Part shown: in pieces, positions 22,951 through 33,895 of the stretch | How the letters are laid out: the number at the start of each line of letters is the position of its first letter | Position numbering within the stretch: position 1 is the stretch's first letter | Source: Sipunculus nudus | Lineage: Eukaryota; Annelida; Sipuncula; Golfingiida; Sipunculidae | Assembly (NCBI GenBank): GCA_026874595.1 | Contig: CM049321.1 | Span: forward strand, 3,116,479 to 3,180,478 | Length of the DNA stretch: 64,000 nucleotides | Direction: 5' to 3' | Program-made: the position numbers and the translations under genes | The notes under the pieces: model-generated | Database searches by the model: none | What the model saw: only the letters and a program-made list of their open reading frames with translations | What the model was told of the DNA's origin: nothing

Positions 22951-23761
22951 CAAGTCCCTTGTCCTTATGTCCAAGCCATCTTATTCATTACGGACACCTT
23001 GAGATGCCTTAATTTATATAAGACAGGTTATATATTTATATTGGTCTTATACATATACATGCTTATGTGTGGACTGTGTTTTAGCGTGTCCGTAATATAA
23101 GAGTCACGTGTCCGTGACACAGACGTGCTCTGGATGGGTGTGTGTCCGTGGTAAAGAGTTGTCCATGTTAGGTTCTTAAAGGTTATATATACACTACTAT
23201 CTGTGACCTTTAAACGTCATCGTTTGCTATCACAACCATGCATTAACTTTTATTTCTATGGAATCAGTATTTATTACTGCGTAGTTTAATAAATTCACAA
23301 TTGGCCGTTGACATTTTGAGGTCTGTCGCTTCTGTATTAGGTCGCATGCGTAGGTTGGTCTTTTTAAAGGGAAATTTTTAGTAAAAAGTGTTTCCGTGAC
23401 ATTTAATCGTCTTCAGTATAAACAGGTCTTATATTACATGAAGACTTTAACTGGATTTTCCCCCGCATATCTTCCTTCACTCCCACGTAAAAGAAACGCT
23501 CGACCGTGGCTCCCTCTGTTCAATGTTTTTTTTTTTTTAATCACTGGGTGGTTCAGTTATACTTATACAGAAGGACGACGTTCCCGGGTTTCGTGGGAAA
23601 AGAAATTATGTGCTTTCGAATCTTGAACGTGGAACTGTTGTTATTTTCCAAGAAGTCTGCCAACAACTTTATACAAACTATTAGATAGAGTTACAGATAT
23701 ATTAAGAAATATATTACGAATTAAAAGGTTATAATAACATCCAATTTTACCTGCATCTCTC

Positions 23762-23800
<39 letters not shown>

Positions 23801-23983
23801 TATCTTCACTTTAGTGACAGCAGGCCATAGAGCCACCCTACATAATAATATAAAATTAATAAAAAAATATTAATTATCAATCAATATAAAATATACACAT
23901 TACACCATATTTGGCAATAGTTATGGATAGGTCGTATATGAGAGGGGTAATTTGGCTAATCTATATTTTGATGCTATTCTGAC

Positions 23984-24027
<44 letters not shown>

Positions 24028-24190
24028 GTGTGTGTGTGTGTGTGTGTGGGTGTGTATGTATAAAGACAGGCTATAGCCCACTTGTCTATTAAGACCATCC
24101 TATAGTGGATCGGAAGCAGTTAAAGCACACTTTTTACCTACCTAATAAGAACACCTGTTGATTAAGAGCACCTTTGGCCTTATTAAACAG

Positions 24191-24237
<47 letters not shown>

Positions 24238-24295
24238 GTAATATAACAAAAATGACAGAGAAAGTATAAAAGAGTACATATATTTATATTTATTG
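22951..24295. other. intronic spacer with microsatellites
   Basis: (TA)n at 23763-23792 and 23986-24022, the latter followed by a (TG)n tract, and (TC)n at 24191-24234. No gene is supported. Confidence 0.5.
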
Positions 24296-24322
24296 TATCC
24301 CCAGACAAAGTCGGGGGATACT
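24294..24322. repeat. terminal hairpin of TIR element, left
   Basis: GTATCCCC and GGGGATAC flank a GACAAAGTC core, forming a near-perfect palindrome at the element's end. Element copy 2 has the same hairpin at its right end, near 54336-54363. Confidence 0.7.
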
Positions 24323-26009
24323 ATGTTTTCATACCGGTCCCGCCGCCGCCGCCACCGCCGCCGAATATAAATCTTGTTGGCGCGATAACCCAAAAAATAT
24401 TTCACGGAACTTTTACCAAACTTGGTATATGTATAGATATGGGTGAGAGGACGACGCCTATTTAAAATGAGGTCATGACCTTTACTAGGAGAGTGTCCTT
24501 GACCTTGAATAGGTCCAATTTTGGGGAAAATCACACAAATTCTTTAATATCTCAAGAAATCTTGCATGGATTTATCCCAAAATCAAGTTGATGGAAGATC
24601 ATGGATAGGGTTGTCATGTTCCAGAAACTGGTGGCGCCACCTATTATTCTTTACTTGTTTTCGTGCCGTTTAATACCCCCAAAATTGCCACCTTACAGTA
24701 CTGTGAGCGTTATAAGTCAAAAACTAATGGACAGATTTCTTTTATATTATGCATATACATAGGTATGGGTTATGGGATGATGTTTTTTTTAAATTGGGGT
24801 CATGACCTTTCCTATGATAGTTTCCTTGAATATTGCCATATATGGTGAAAATCACACACCTCTTATGATATCTCCAGTGTTGATAGCCATATGGATTTCA
24901 AACATGACTTATGTATGGCCCACCACTAAAGTAAGAACCCTATAGGTTCTAGGGTCATGAGGTCAAAGGTCAAGTTCACTGGACTGGCATTTTAAAAGAT
25001 ACTGTGGATGCATTTTAAGCCAAACTTTCATCCTAGGTCTTCCATCTTGAATATATAGCTAACTTGCCAATAGTGGATGATCCATATAAATTTTGGGGTC
25101 ACAAGGTCAAAGGTCAAGGCCACAGGAGCTATCTGTCCAAAAATTAGTTTCTGGATGATTATTCCTGCTTTTATTGATGTATTGATTTCAAACTTGACTT
25201 ATATATGTCCCATTGAAAAAGCAAGACTCCAATTGATTTTGGGGTCATGAGGTCAAAGGTCAAGGTCACAGAACACATCTTTAAAAAGATTGTGGATGCA
25301 TTTTCAGCCAAACAGTTTATCTCAGACCTTTCATCTTGCACATGTAAGTCATCTGTCAATAGAGGAAGACCCCTATCAGTTTTGAGGTCACAAGGTCAAA
25401 GGTGAAGGTCACAGGAGCCATCTGTCCAAAAATTAGTTTCTGGATGATAATTCCTGCTTTTATTGATGTATGGATTTCAAACTTGACTTGTATATGTCCC
25501 ATTGGAAAAGCAAGACCCAAATTGATTTTGGGGTCATGAGGTCAAAGGTCAAGGTCACAGGAAACCTCTTTAAAAAGATTGTGGATGCATTTTCAGCCAA
25601 ACATTTCATCTCAGATCTTTCATCTTGCACATATAGTTCACCTGCCAAGAGAGGAAGAACCCTATCAATTTTGAGGTTACAAGGTCAAAGGTGAAGGTCA
25701 CAGGAGCCATCTGTCCAAAAATTAGTTTCTGGATGATAATTCCTTCTTTTATTGATGTATGGATTTCAAACTTGACTTGAATTTGACCCATTGGAAAAGC
25801 AAGACCTGAATTGATTTTGGGGTCATGAGGTCAAAGGTCAAGGTCACAGGACACATCTTTAAAAAGATCAAGGTCACAGGACCAACATCTTCTACAAGAT
25901 TGTGGATTGTTAGATGGAAGAAACAATAAATATGCCAAGTGTCAGTATATGCTGCTAAAAATGGGGGTCTATTTATAAAGGGGGTGGGGGTCTACTATGT
26001 CTGGGCATA
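24296..26009 (+). mobile_element. non-autonomous TIR element with 289-bp internal array, copy 1
   Basis: Left end TATCCCCAGACAAAGTCG. The right end, reverse-complemented, reads TATGCCCAGACATAGTAG. Both begin with TA, so a TA target duplication is plausible. The first ~370 bases, including a CCG-repeat near 24340, are almost identical to the reverse complement of the right part of 52367-54362. The interior repeats a unit of about 289 bases (GGGGTCATGA at 25241, 25530 and 25819, with a diverged one at 24951). Each unit carries AGGTCAAAGGTCAAGGTCA-like motifs. No transposase frame is present. It ends about 550 bases before the second dispanin exon. Confidence 0.75.
25250..25847 (+). promoter_or_regulatory. 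array of nuclear-receptor-like motifs (DR1 plus ERRE)
   Basis: AGGTCAAAGGTCAAGGTCA occurs at 25250, 25539 and 25828, spaced 289 bases. It contains a DR1 (AGGTCA-A-AGGTCA) overlapping TCAAGGTCA, the extended half-site known for ERR/SF-1-type receptors. Weaker AAGGTCAAAGGTGAAGGTCA versions alternate near 25390 and 25680. Whether any receptor uses them is unknown. They are first of all parts of the transposable element. Confidence 0.45.
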
Positions 26010-26024
26010 GTCCAGACATAGTAG
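25992..26024. repeat. perfect 13-bp-stem hairpin at the element's right end
   Basis: CTACTATGTCTGG and CCAGACATAGTAG are exact reverse complements separated by 7 bases. The left arm is the element's own right terminus; the right arm looks like a second terminus in opposite orientation. Confidence 0.75.
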
Positions 26025-26340
26025 GTGGCAGGAAATGTCTAGTTAATAAATATATATATATATATATATATGCATATATATATGTATATTATACATTGAT
26101 ATATATATGTATATAGATATTAATATTTGTATATATATACATACACACTTTTTAACACTTTTTTTTCTGTTGTTGGTATATTTGATTGTATTACTTGGCG
26201 GGGGTAAAAGTTATGTAAACGCTGTTTGCATGTGTTCATTTGTGCAGTAAGGATAAAGGAATCGCGATGAAGAGTATGTCCTTTTGTTTGAAACGTCTAT
26301 ATGAATTAAGATTTATCGTCTTACATTCGATCTGGATAAT

Positions 26341-26371
<31 letters not shown>

Positions 26372-26559
26372 CCGGTACATGTGTTTCTAGATTATACGCC
26401 TTATGCATTATCTGTGTTGATAATTTAATTATCTTCATGTGGTTATAGATGTAATTCATTATCAGTATATGTATCTGTATTTTCTTGTGGAAAACTGTAT
26501 TATTTTTATGTGTCAATAAATATATTATATATTTACAAATTTATCTCCTTCTTTTACAG

Positions 26560-26729
26560 TTCTTTCGGACAATGCATTTAAGGTCAGAGAGTACGACAAG
26601 GCTCAGAAGTACCGGCGAGCGGCACTAGGTGTCGCCATCGGCGGGATCTGTTTAACCATTGTTCTTGTCATCATATTGCTAGTCACAAGGGCGTTTCCAA
26701 GGATATACATGTCAGACTCAGACACATAA
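26560..26729 (+). CDS. dispanin (CD225) family protein, final exon
   Basis: Codes for the last two bases of codon 599 through residue 654 and the TAA at 26727-26729. The exon begins after CTTCTTTTACAG and completes the CD225 domain. The intracellular loop is VLSDNAFKVREYDKAQKYRR, with the family pattern of a D/N-A pair and an (E/D)YxxAQxY motif. The second membrane helix spans about residues 619-641 (AALGVAIGGICLTIVLVIIL), and the tail TRAFPRIYMSDSDT is short. The family's usual loop has GD(Y) before the A-Q; here it is REYDKAQ. The joined frame is open throughout, and both halves of the domain match the superfamily only when joined. A two-exon split of CD225 also occurs in IFITM genes, as I recall. 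Confidence 0.85.
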
Positions 26730-26942
26730 ACTTGAATATTCATATATGAATATTCATTTATTTTCCACATATGAGCTTACCGTTGATACATTTGGTCGCG
26801 GACGAATCACATTGGTAACATATTGAGAATAACACTTTATCGCATTTTTTTCTAAATTGCATCGAATATGTTTTTATGTTCTCTTAGGGGTAACTTTCAT
26901 TTTATTTTGACACTGTTTTGTTACATACTTTATGAGGAATAG

Positions 26943-26948
26943 AATAAA
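26943..26948 (+). terminator. candidate poly(A) signal of the dispanin gene
   Basis: AATAAA about 215 bases after the stop codon. Other AATAAA words occur farther downstream, so the actual end is uncertain. Confidence 0.35.
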
Positions 26949-27889
26949 TCATAAACGTGAGGGATATCATCTTATATATCACACACCAAATGTTATATGC
27001 ATTATAGGTAGAATATGATATAATTTCACTGTTGTGTGATTTAACAGAAGCAAAAGCCCTTTTTATATCGATGTTTCGTCATCATATTAACACATATTTT
27101 GGAATATAAAATGCACAGTGCGTCAGATTATTTAAGTGAAACTTAACATTTTTCCCCGGGGGTCAACAATTCAAAGTCTGACCTTAAAAATTAATATAAC
27201 AATATTTATCGACCAATTTGTTAGTGTTTATATTTATTTATGTTTAATGGTCCCACATCTGCGCCCGGCGAATGTGTTAACAATGTTGTTTTTCCTTAGC
27301 TTTTGTGGTGTTCTGGGACCACGTTACATGAACATATTCTGAAGCCTCCAGTGTTCACTATATTGTGTTAAATGATAAATGTGGGACATCCAAAAACCGG
27401 AATTAATAAATATTTAATATATATTGTAAAAATGTTTTTCTTTTATTCGCTATTTTCCAACTGTTATCCTTTCAAAGCATCGAGTTTCAGCGTAATAGTT
27501 ATGAACGTGTCTTCTAATACGTTTATTTAAGGTTTTCTTTAATTTAATGGAAAATGTCTTTATAATGACTAAAAACTTATTAGTATATAGTTAAAAAAAT
27601 TAATGTGAACTCCCGAATCAGAACCTGATGTGTTCACATATTTATTTAGCATGATGTCCAGGTATATGATGTGATGTAACCATTAAGCTAAACATGGGAA
27701 ATGAAAATAAAATAAACATTAATAATATCAACAAATACTGGCAAAGCTCAAGTTTCTATATACCATTAATAAGATCACTTTAGCTTTCATATTATGTACA
27801 TGTCGATGTCCTGGGGAAGTTTGAAAATTATTAAGGAAACAGAGAACCTACAAGAAATCTACATTCCAATGAAGCAAGGCTGTGTCATA
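26949..27889. other. 3' flank of the dispanin gene
   Basis: AT-rich, with no supported gene. Part may belong to a longer 3' UTR. Confidence 0.5.
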
Positions 27890-28042
27890 TACTTTTTCTA
27901 CCAATATTCCCAGGTTCATTCGTGCATAAATGACAGTACGTTTGTGAATAATTCTTGACGACGTTCTTGGGTCCGGATCATATTCCGGGTCGACACCAAA
28001 ATCTAATCCTTCGTTGGCCCATTTCCGAAATGCCCTGAAAAG
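27890..28042 (+). repeat. dispersed repeat, 'CACACCAAAATGTAATCG' type, copy 2
   Basis: Homologue of 18630-18850, shorter. Shares CCCAGGTTCATT, GACACCAAAATCTAATC and TTGGCCCATTTCCG. Confidence 0.5.
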
Positions 28043-28513
28043 AGATTCCTTTCATGAACGCATGAGTTATGTAATGAATAAACACACGCACAAACACACG
28101 GACGGGGATGAATGCATACCCTACAGGTGGAGGCAATAAAAGCACAAGTCTTTGAAACAGTTCTCAGACCATAATACGAATATATTTCCGGTTCCTAATT
28201 TAAAATTACGGGGAAACCTGCTTTAGAAAAAGAACGGCGATCCGCTGAAGCAGGATATAGGAGTCAGTGAGACAGTCTGACAGACTGTTGATATTAATTG
28301 TAGATGTTAGCTCAAGAAAATTACAGAAGCCTGCTCAAGATAGATTCGCTTGCACAAGACAGATTTGTAAATCTGTTTTATTTGCACCGGACTTTTCTGT
28401 ACCATACATTATGAAGCTAGATGTAATCGGACTAAAAAGCACTGGGTACAAGGCTATGGTTGAAAAAGTGTGGTCTATATAATAAACTTACTGGCTACAG
28501 TTCACAAAGAATT

Positions 28514-28569
<56 letters not shown>

Positions 28570-29199
28570 TATATATATGATTCTGAATTCCGAAAAGTTG
28601 ATAAAAAAGATATAACTGGAAAATGCTCAAATGTAAATAAACAAAATTTAAATGAAGGTTTTAGGTTCGTTGTCATTCACGTTTGACGGGGCGTACCCTA
28701 GCGACCCCTGGTGGGTGTTTACACGTCCAACAAATAGCTATTTGACTGTCACATTGTTTGCATGTTGGCCACCACAAGTGCACACATATTAAAGAAATTA
28801 GACACTGCCAGTTAGCTAACAGTATTTTGATTTCGGAGAACATGTTCTACTTTTGTTGTCGTAGATACCTGCTTCACGTGATTAGTATGCAAAGTGGCGA
28901 AAAGCATGTACCAATTAAAACCATTGAATGTAGTCACATGCTACCAATATTCCTGACAAAGAAACTTAATCGTAACTTCGTAGATAACATTCGCAAAGCA
29001 TCACTTTCAAACAACTGTTTATACTCTTGTATGATAAATCGTGTTAAAACGTGAAGTATACATCATTGTCTCGATATAAATAGGTTATTTTAATATGAAG
29101 TATTACATGTATGCTTATTTTGACCTTTTATGCCTTTTCAGCTGTTCAGCATGCAGTCTGCTTACGGGTGATGCACCAATGTGATCAATAAATAAATAA

Positions 29200-29289
<90 letters not shown>

Positions 29290-30899
29290 TACTACCATTG
29301 ATATCATGCAGCTTAAACAAGCTTCATTTAAGTATTTGTCTCGTGTATTTCAATACATTTGTATGAATGACACCATTATGCTATGTCGAAATAAAAAAAA
29401 TGAAATTTAATATTTGTACATCGTGTTTTCCTTAATCACATTAACTGGAGTGTAAGTTGATTGGATGAATTGGTTCTCACTTTCAGCACATCCATTTGTA
29501 CGGCATGTTTATGCAGATTGAATTCCAGTGATCTGTCTGTATTTGCACTATAGCTGCCCTAAGGTTACTCGTTTGCTCTTTGTTATAATACGTTGGCGCA
29601 GGGATATTAGTAGGAAGAATTAAGAAATCGGAAATTCCTGGACGCTGTGGCTAAAATTTTATGTCACATAGGATTTTGGGGCGCCCGAAACCCAGAGGAG
29701 GGAGTCTGTGTAAAATTTCGAAAGTTTATGTGTAGAATTAGATAATTTCTGTGTATTTAAAGGGGCCCAATCCCCTATCTGACCTTTAAAAACTAAAGGT
29801 AATCCCTCAGAGCTTTTATAAAAATTGGCCAGAAAACGTGGATATGACCACACACAGGCTGCTAAATTTTGTTTATATCTATGTATTTATAATGTGAGGG
29901 CCCGCCAAAACAAAAAATTTACTAAGGGATCTAGCAAAGTCAGATTAGCCAGAGCTTTGCAAATGGCTTTATGCAAAACATAACCTGCCTTCCCTCGCAT
30001 AATGCAACCTGCCAACTTAGGTTACATGTTTTTTTCCCGTTTGTCAACATTGCTGTGTATACAAACATGTTGTTGATAAACAAGTTCATACAACCTTCAA
30101 GAAGCGTAATGAGAACTTTTTACAACCTAAATAGCCCATAGATCATTTATACATACACAGAAATCACAAATTCTTTTCCATAAGGTATATAAATGGGCAC
30201 CTTTAAGGTCAGTATCGTGTATATGAATATTATATCATTATTTTATTCCATCCCGATGGTATCCCATGATATCATGTAAGGGTAATTTTTTCTGTTGTCA
30301 GTGCAGTGTTCACACAATGGACTGGTTTGTTCGAGGAAGTTTGTTATGATCAGTGACTGCTGCAGTAACCAGCTTGAATTCTCCATGTCCTAAAACCAGA
30401 AATTCGCACGCCCGACAGGACGCTCCGACTACCAGAACCGAGCGTCCGAGAGACATTTCGAGTGTCAGAGACGCTTTCCTCCGCCCTGGGTCAGTCAGCC
30501 ATTAATCTAACCATTCAGTTCACGTTTGTGGGTTCCTCTCATGCAACACCCCACTCCTCGGTTATCAACTACTACAGTTGACCATCAGGGAGTTTGCAGT
30601 CTATAGATGTCATGGGACCACCACGACATTTTATAGACCGGTGAATTGGGTATGTGTTTGCTAAATCTGATGGCAAATTCTGGGTTCTTGAACTTTTTAT
30701 AAATATCAAATAGACCAGATTTTTTTTTGTTGGAAATTGAGTTTCCAAAAAAAAAAAAAAAAAACAATGATTAGAAAGTCGACACGAGAAAATTTGCAAC
30801 AATATTTAAATGATTAAAAATTGCTTCCCCCCCCCCCCCCAGGACACCTTTGGCATCGTTCCCGAAACTTCAAGACAGAATAAATGTGTATCGTCGGGG
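28043..30899. other. intergenic spacer with (TA)n tracts
   Basis: (TA)n at 28509-28580 and a long one at 29203-29285, an A-run near 30748-30765 and a C-run near 30828-30840. Open frames here (for example 28758-29054) show no domain or splice-site support. Confidence 0.5.
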
Positions 30900-31290
30900 C
30901 ATGCAGTAAAGTAGAAGAAGACAGCAGACAAAGATGGAAGCTCCTTACAGTCAAAAGCTCGGACAGTCAGGCAGCAAGACAACAGTGTAGAGACAGGAGT
31001 CCGGACTGTGGACAGACTTAAGTGACTTGGAGACTCAAGTGGACAGACTAAAGGAGTCAGGAGCCCGGAGACTCAAATGGTCAGACTAAAGAAATTGGAG
31101 TCAGGAGCTCTGAGACTAAGTGGGCAGACTACAGAAAGTTGAGTCAGAAGTTCGGACAGTCAAATGGCGAGACTAAACGTGGATCATGGAGTCACTAGCT
31201 TGGATTGTCAGACTGACTGCATGAAGTACAGTCAGAGACCTCGGTCAGATAGGTGGAGTCAAAGACAGCAGTCAGAAGTTCGTAATATAA
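30900..31290. repeat. degenerate tandem repeat, about 45-50 bp period
   Basis: Recurring words GAGTCAGGAGC, CGGAGACTCAA and CAGACTAAA, then GTCAGAAGTTCG, reappear every 45-50 bases with substitutions and gaps. No open frame spans it. Confidence 0.5.
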
Positions 31291-32841
31291 AGTGCCTTAA
31301 GACGGTCATTTAAGTTAGAAATTTAAGGGAGGTCTCAGGCAAAACTCACTCCAAGTTCAGATGGTGTAAACTAAATATTTGGCCTCCCTTCCTCACTTTA
31401 CACATGAATACATACACATAAACTAAATCAACAACGTTTTCAATTTTACTGTAAGTTTTATTGCGCAGACACAAACATAAAATGTTGGTAAATTTTCTAA
31501 ATTAAAGATGTGAATTGACGTGCACTAAACAAAAAAAAGCAGACAATGATTTTACTGTAGGCGAATGTAATTGCTTGTGTGTGCGGGTACCATGTTTTAT
31601 GAAATGTGTATTGAACATGTAAACTAATAGCTACTTTACTAACATGTAAAAAATCTAAATAAGCAGTACTAGCTACGACTGATTATTCCAATGTTACATT
31701 AAAATGTTTACTTAGGCAGTATATGTTAAATCAATTACAGATAACCAAGTGAAAACCTTGCACAAAAATAACGGAGGCGCCATCTAGATGATAAAATGCA
31801 CTTCATGCGTGGCAGGCTAGCTAAAAGGTTATACAGGTTAAAGAAACGTATATAATCAAATACCTGGCAATATGAAGTATATAATGAAAAAGATAAAAAA
31901 TACGGACTACTGTTTAAATAAATGTACTAATGCTTCATCCATTGTATACTAATAGTGGTTTAAAAAAGTGCAGTTATATGAAAAGGTTAAATTATAGTGA
32001 TATAATATGTAAAAATACAAGTTCGCCATCCCCTGACATTCTGTCCATTCATAAATATCTTCTTTAGTAAAATAATTGTTAAAAAAATTTTCTTTCATTG
32101 ATGAATCCCTCAAAGTTCATAGTGAGTTACCAATTTAATACATATAAAATTATGTACACGATATCTTTTCTCTCTCAATTCACTTGAGTAAAGTGGCTTA
32201 GACATTGGTAAAAAAATCCAACATTCCTTTACAAATCCCTTTGGTTAAGTTTGTCATATGATATTTAGCCATGTAAAATGACAAGTTTTTGAGCTATGCG
32301 TAGGTTTGAAATATTTAATGTTAATCAAGTCTTTATATAGATTATCTTAATTAAATTAAGAAGGTAATTTATGCGTAGGACATAACATGTCGATTTAACT
32401 TGCCTCATGACAATAATCCAAATGGCATAATTATTTAAAAGTTTTTTTTCTATGCGTAGGTTTGAAACTGCTAGTTTATATTACCCCAACAAATCCCTAT
32501 ATTTTCAAAATGCACGTCAAGTGACCCCTTTAAGAGTCTTTTCTACAAATCATTAAGTTGATGATATGAGTTTCTTTTGTCTAAATATTGTAAAACATTA
32601 AAATACATCATCCATAAATGCAATTTTTGGCAATGTCTGTTTTATCAGGCTCATATAGGAGCCTGGCAGTTTGTCGGGAAACCTCAGTCTCATACCCTTA
32701 CCACTGGTCCAATAATGAGAGCCAAGTCGATATTAATCATGGTTGGTTTATGACTTTTTCAGTGGAATAAATATGAACGCAAAGGTATATAAAAAATATT
32801 GGTCCTTCGGGCACTGTTATACCATCAAATGTCTTTTTATT
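31291..32841 (-). other. 3' flank, possible 3' UTR of the Ebony-like gene
   Basis: AT-rich. On the minus strand an AATAAA overlaps the region just after the stop (about 32834-32841). A phrase CTATGCGTAGGTTTGAAA is duplicated near 32296 and 32451. No coding sequence is seen. Confidence 0.4.
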
Positions 32842-33531
32842 TTATGAGTCTCCATTGACCACGTTTTCTTGGCTTTCGTTAAGATTATTGGTTTCTTTTT
32901 TCACGGCTTTTCCTTCGGCGTCTGCGATTATATCCGGTTTTTCAGGCTCATGATCATCTCCATTCGTTAATACACCGTTTTCTTCTGGGGCTGTTCCATT
33001 AACAGCCTCGTTTTGATTCTCGGCCTCTTTCTCATTCTTAGCCTCATTATGATCCTCAGCCTCGCTCTCCTTAATCACCACAACTTCTATTCCGTTTACA
33101 CTGACAGCCTCTTTCTGGTTTTCAGTGTCGTCTGCGTTTGTTTTATCTTCCGCTTCTGTAGCGGCAGATTCAACCTCAGTTTCACCATTGGGCGCCTGGT
33201 CACATGACCCTGCGTCATCAACGGTAGGTTCTTCTAGCGCCTTTTCGGATGGTTCCGTGGAGATCTCTTCGGGCGTTTCCGCCGAGTTTTCACTTACTTC
33301 CTCTTCCTGTGCCTCTGTGATTGACACAGTTGGGACGACGCACTCCGTTACTTTACTCCTGATATATTCCTCGTACGTTGGTCCGGTTTTAACAGTGTCT
33401 GACAAAGGAAGAATACTGCCCTGTACGGTCTCACTGTCCGGCAGCTCCGCCCATAGTTTCTTTCCGTCCATTTCGTACGTGTTGACCACTACCGTAAATA
33501 ACTCTTCGTAGTTCATTAAGCTGGACAGATG
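32842..33531 (-). CDS. Ebony-like synthetase, final exon (end of AS domain and acidic tail)
   Basis: Exon of 229 residues plus TAA, entered in phase 0 after TTTTTACTTTTACAG. The first 45-60 residues (HLSSLMNYEELFTVVVNTYE, then MDGKKLWAELPDSE) finish the amine-selecting region; the LFTVV-x-TYEMDGK pattern resembles the end of insect Ebony. From about residue 70 the chain is low-complexity, rich in E, D, N, A and T (for example NEAKNEKEAENQNEAVNG), with no hydrophobic core, so it is probably disordered. Drosophila Ebony (879 residues) has no tail of this kind as far as I remember. The frame stays open through the tail and ends just before an AATAAA, so the tail is likely real. Its function is unknown. 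Confidence 0.8.
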   Translation of the reverse strand, partial: HLSSLMNYEELFTVVVNTYEMDGKKLWAELPDSETVQGSILPLSDTVKTGPTYEEYIRSKVTECVVPTVSITEAQEEEVSENSAETPEEISTEPSEKALEEPTVDDAGSCDQAPNGETEVESAATEAEDKTNADDTENQKEAVSVNGIEVVVIKESEAEDHNEAKNEKEAENQNEAVNGTAPEENGVLTNGDDHEPEKPDIIADAEGKAVKKETNNLNESQENVVNGDS

Positions 33532-33895
33532 CTGTAAAAGTAAAAATAAATTTAAGTAGAACGTTTTCTTAAAAAAAAAAAATTTTTTCTTTAGCACAAA
33601 ACAACCAAAGAACCAAAATTATGTAACAATTGGCGACAAAATTATTGTAAATTGATAAATAAAGCAATATATAGTGCACTATATCATTAGAGAACTGCCT
33701 TTTTTCGATTATTCTTTACATGGAGTTTGTCAGATATTATTTTAATAACTCAAGCAGTTTGATCGAAATATAACCTGCTACAAATAACCTTAAAATAGCT
33801 GTTTTAATTTCCACATTCCAAAAAAACAACGATAACTCGCGTGTTTTCAGGTGGGCATTGATGGTATGATAAGAAAGAACCATGGTTATACTAAC
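33532..33895 (-). other. 364-bp intron of the Ebony-like gene
   Basis: On the minus strand it begins GTTAGT directly after GTGACAAAT and ends TTTTACAG. Both junctions are phase 0, and splicing gives an uninterrupted ...MTGVTN-HLSSLM... sequence. Confidence 0.75.

Larger units (their letters stand above)
12793..26559 (+). other. 13.8-kb intron of the dispanin gene
   Basis: It begins GTGAGT and ends CTTCTTTTACAG with a pyrimidine-rich tract. Joining the flanking exons keeps the reading frame and rebuilds a complete CD225 domain, the best proof of the intron. It is filled with (TA)n tracts, MITEs, a tRNA-derived SINE, a 1.5-kb diverged repeat and a 1.7-kb TIR element, all listed separately. Between them, 13313-14871 and 16837-18629 hold nothing I can identify apart from a G+C-richer patch near 17700-18000. 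Confidence 0.85.

Noticed and set aside
33737-33895. The main Ebony-like frame running on past 33896.
   Set aside because: The continuation is AT-rich and hydrophobic, unrelated to the family. The GTTAGT donor and in-phase acceptor at 33531 give the expected C-terminal sequence instead.
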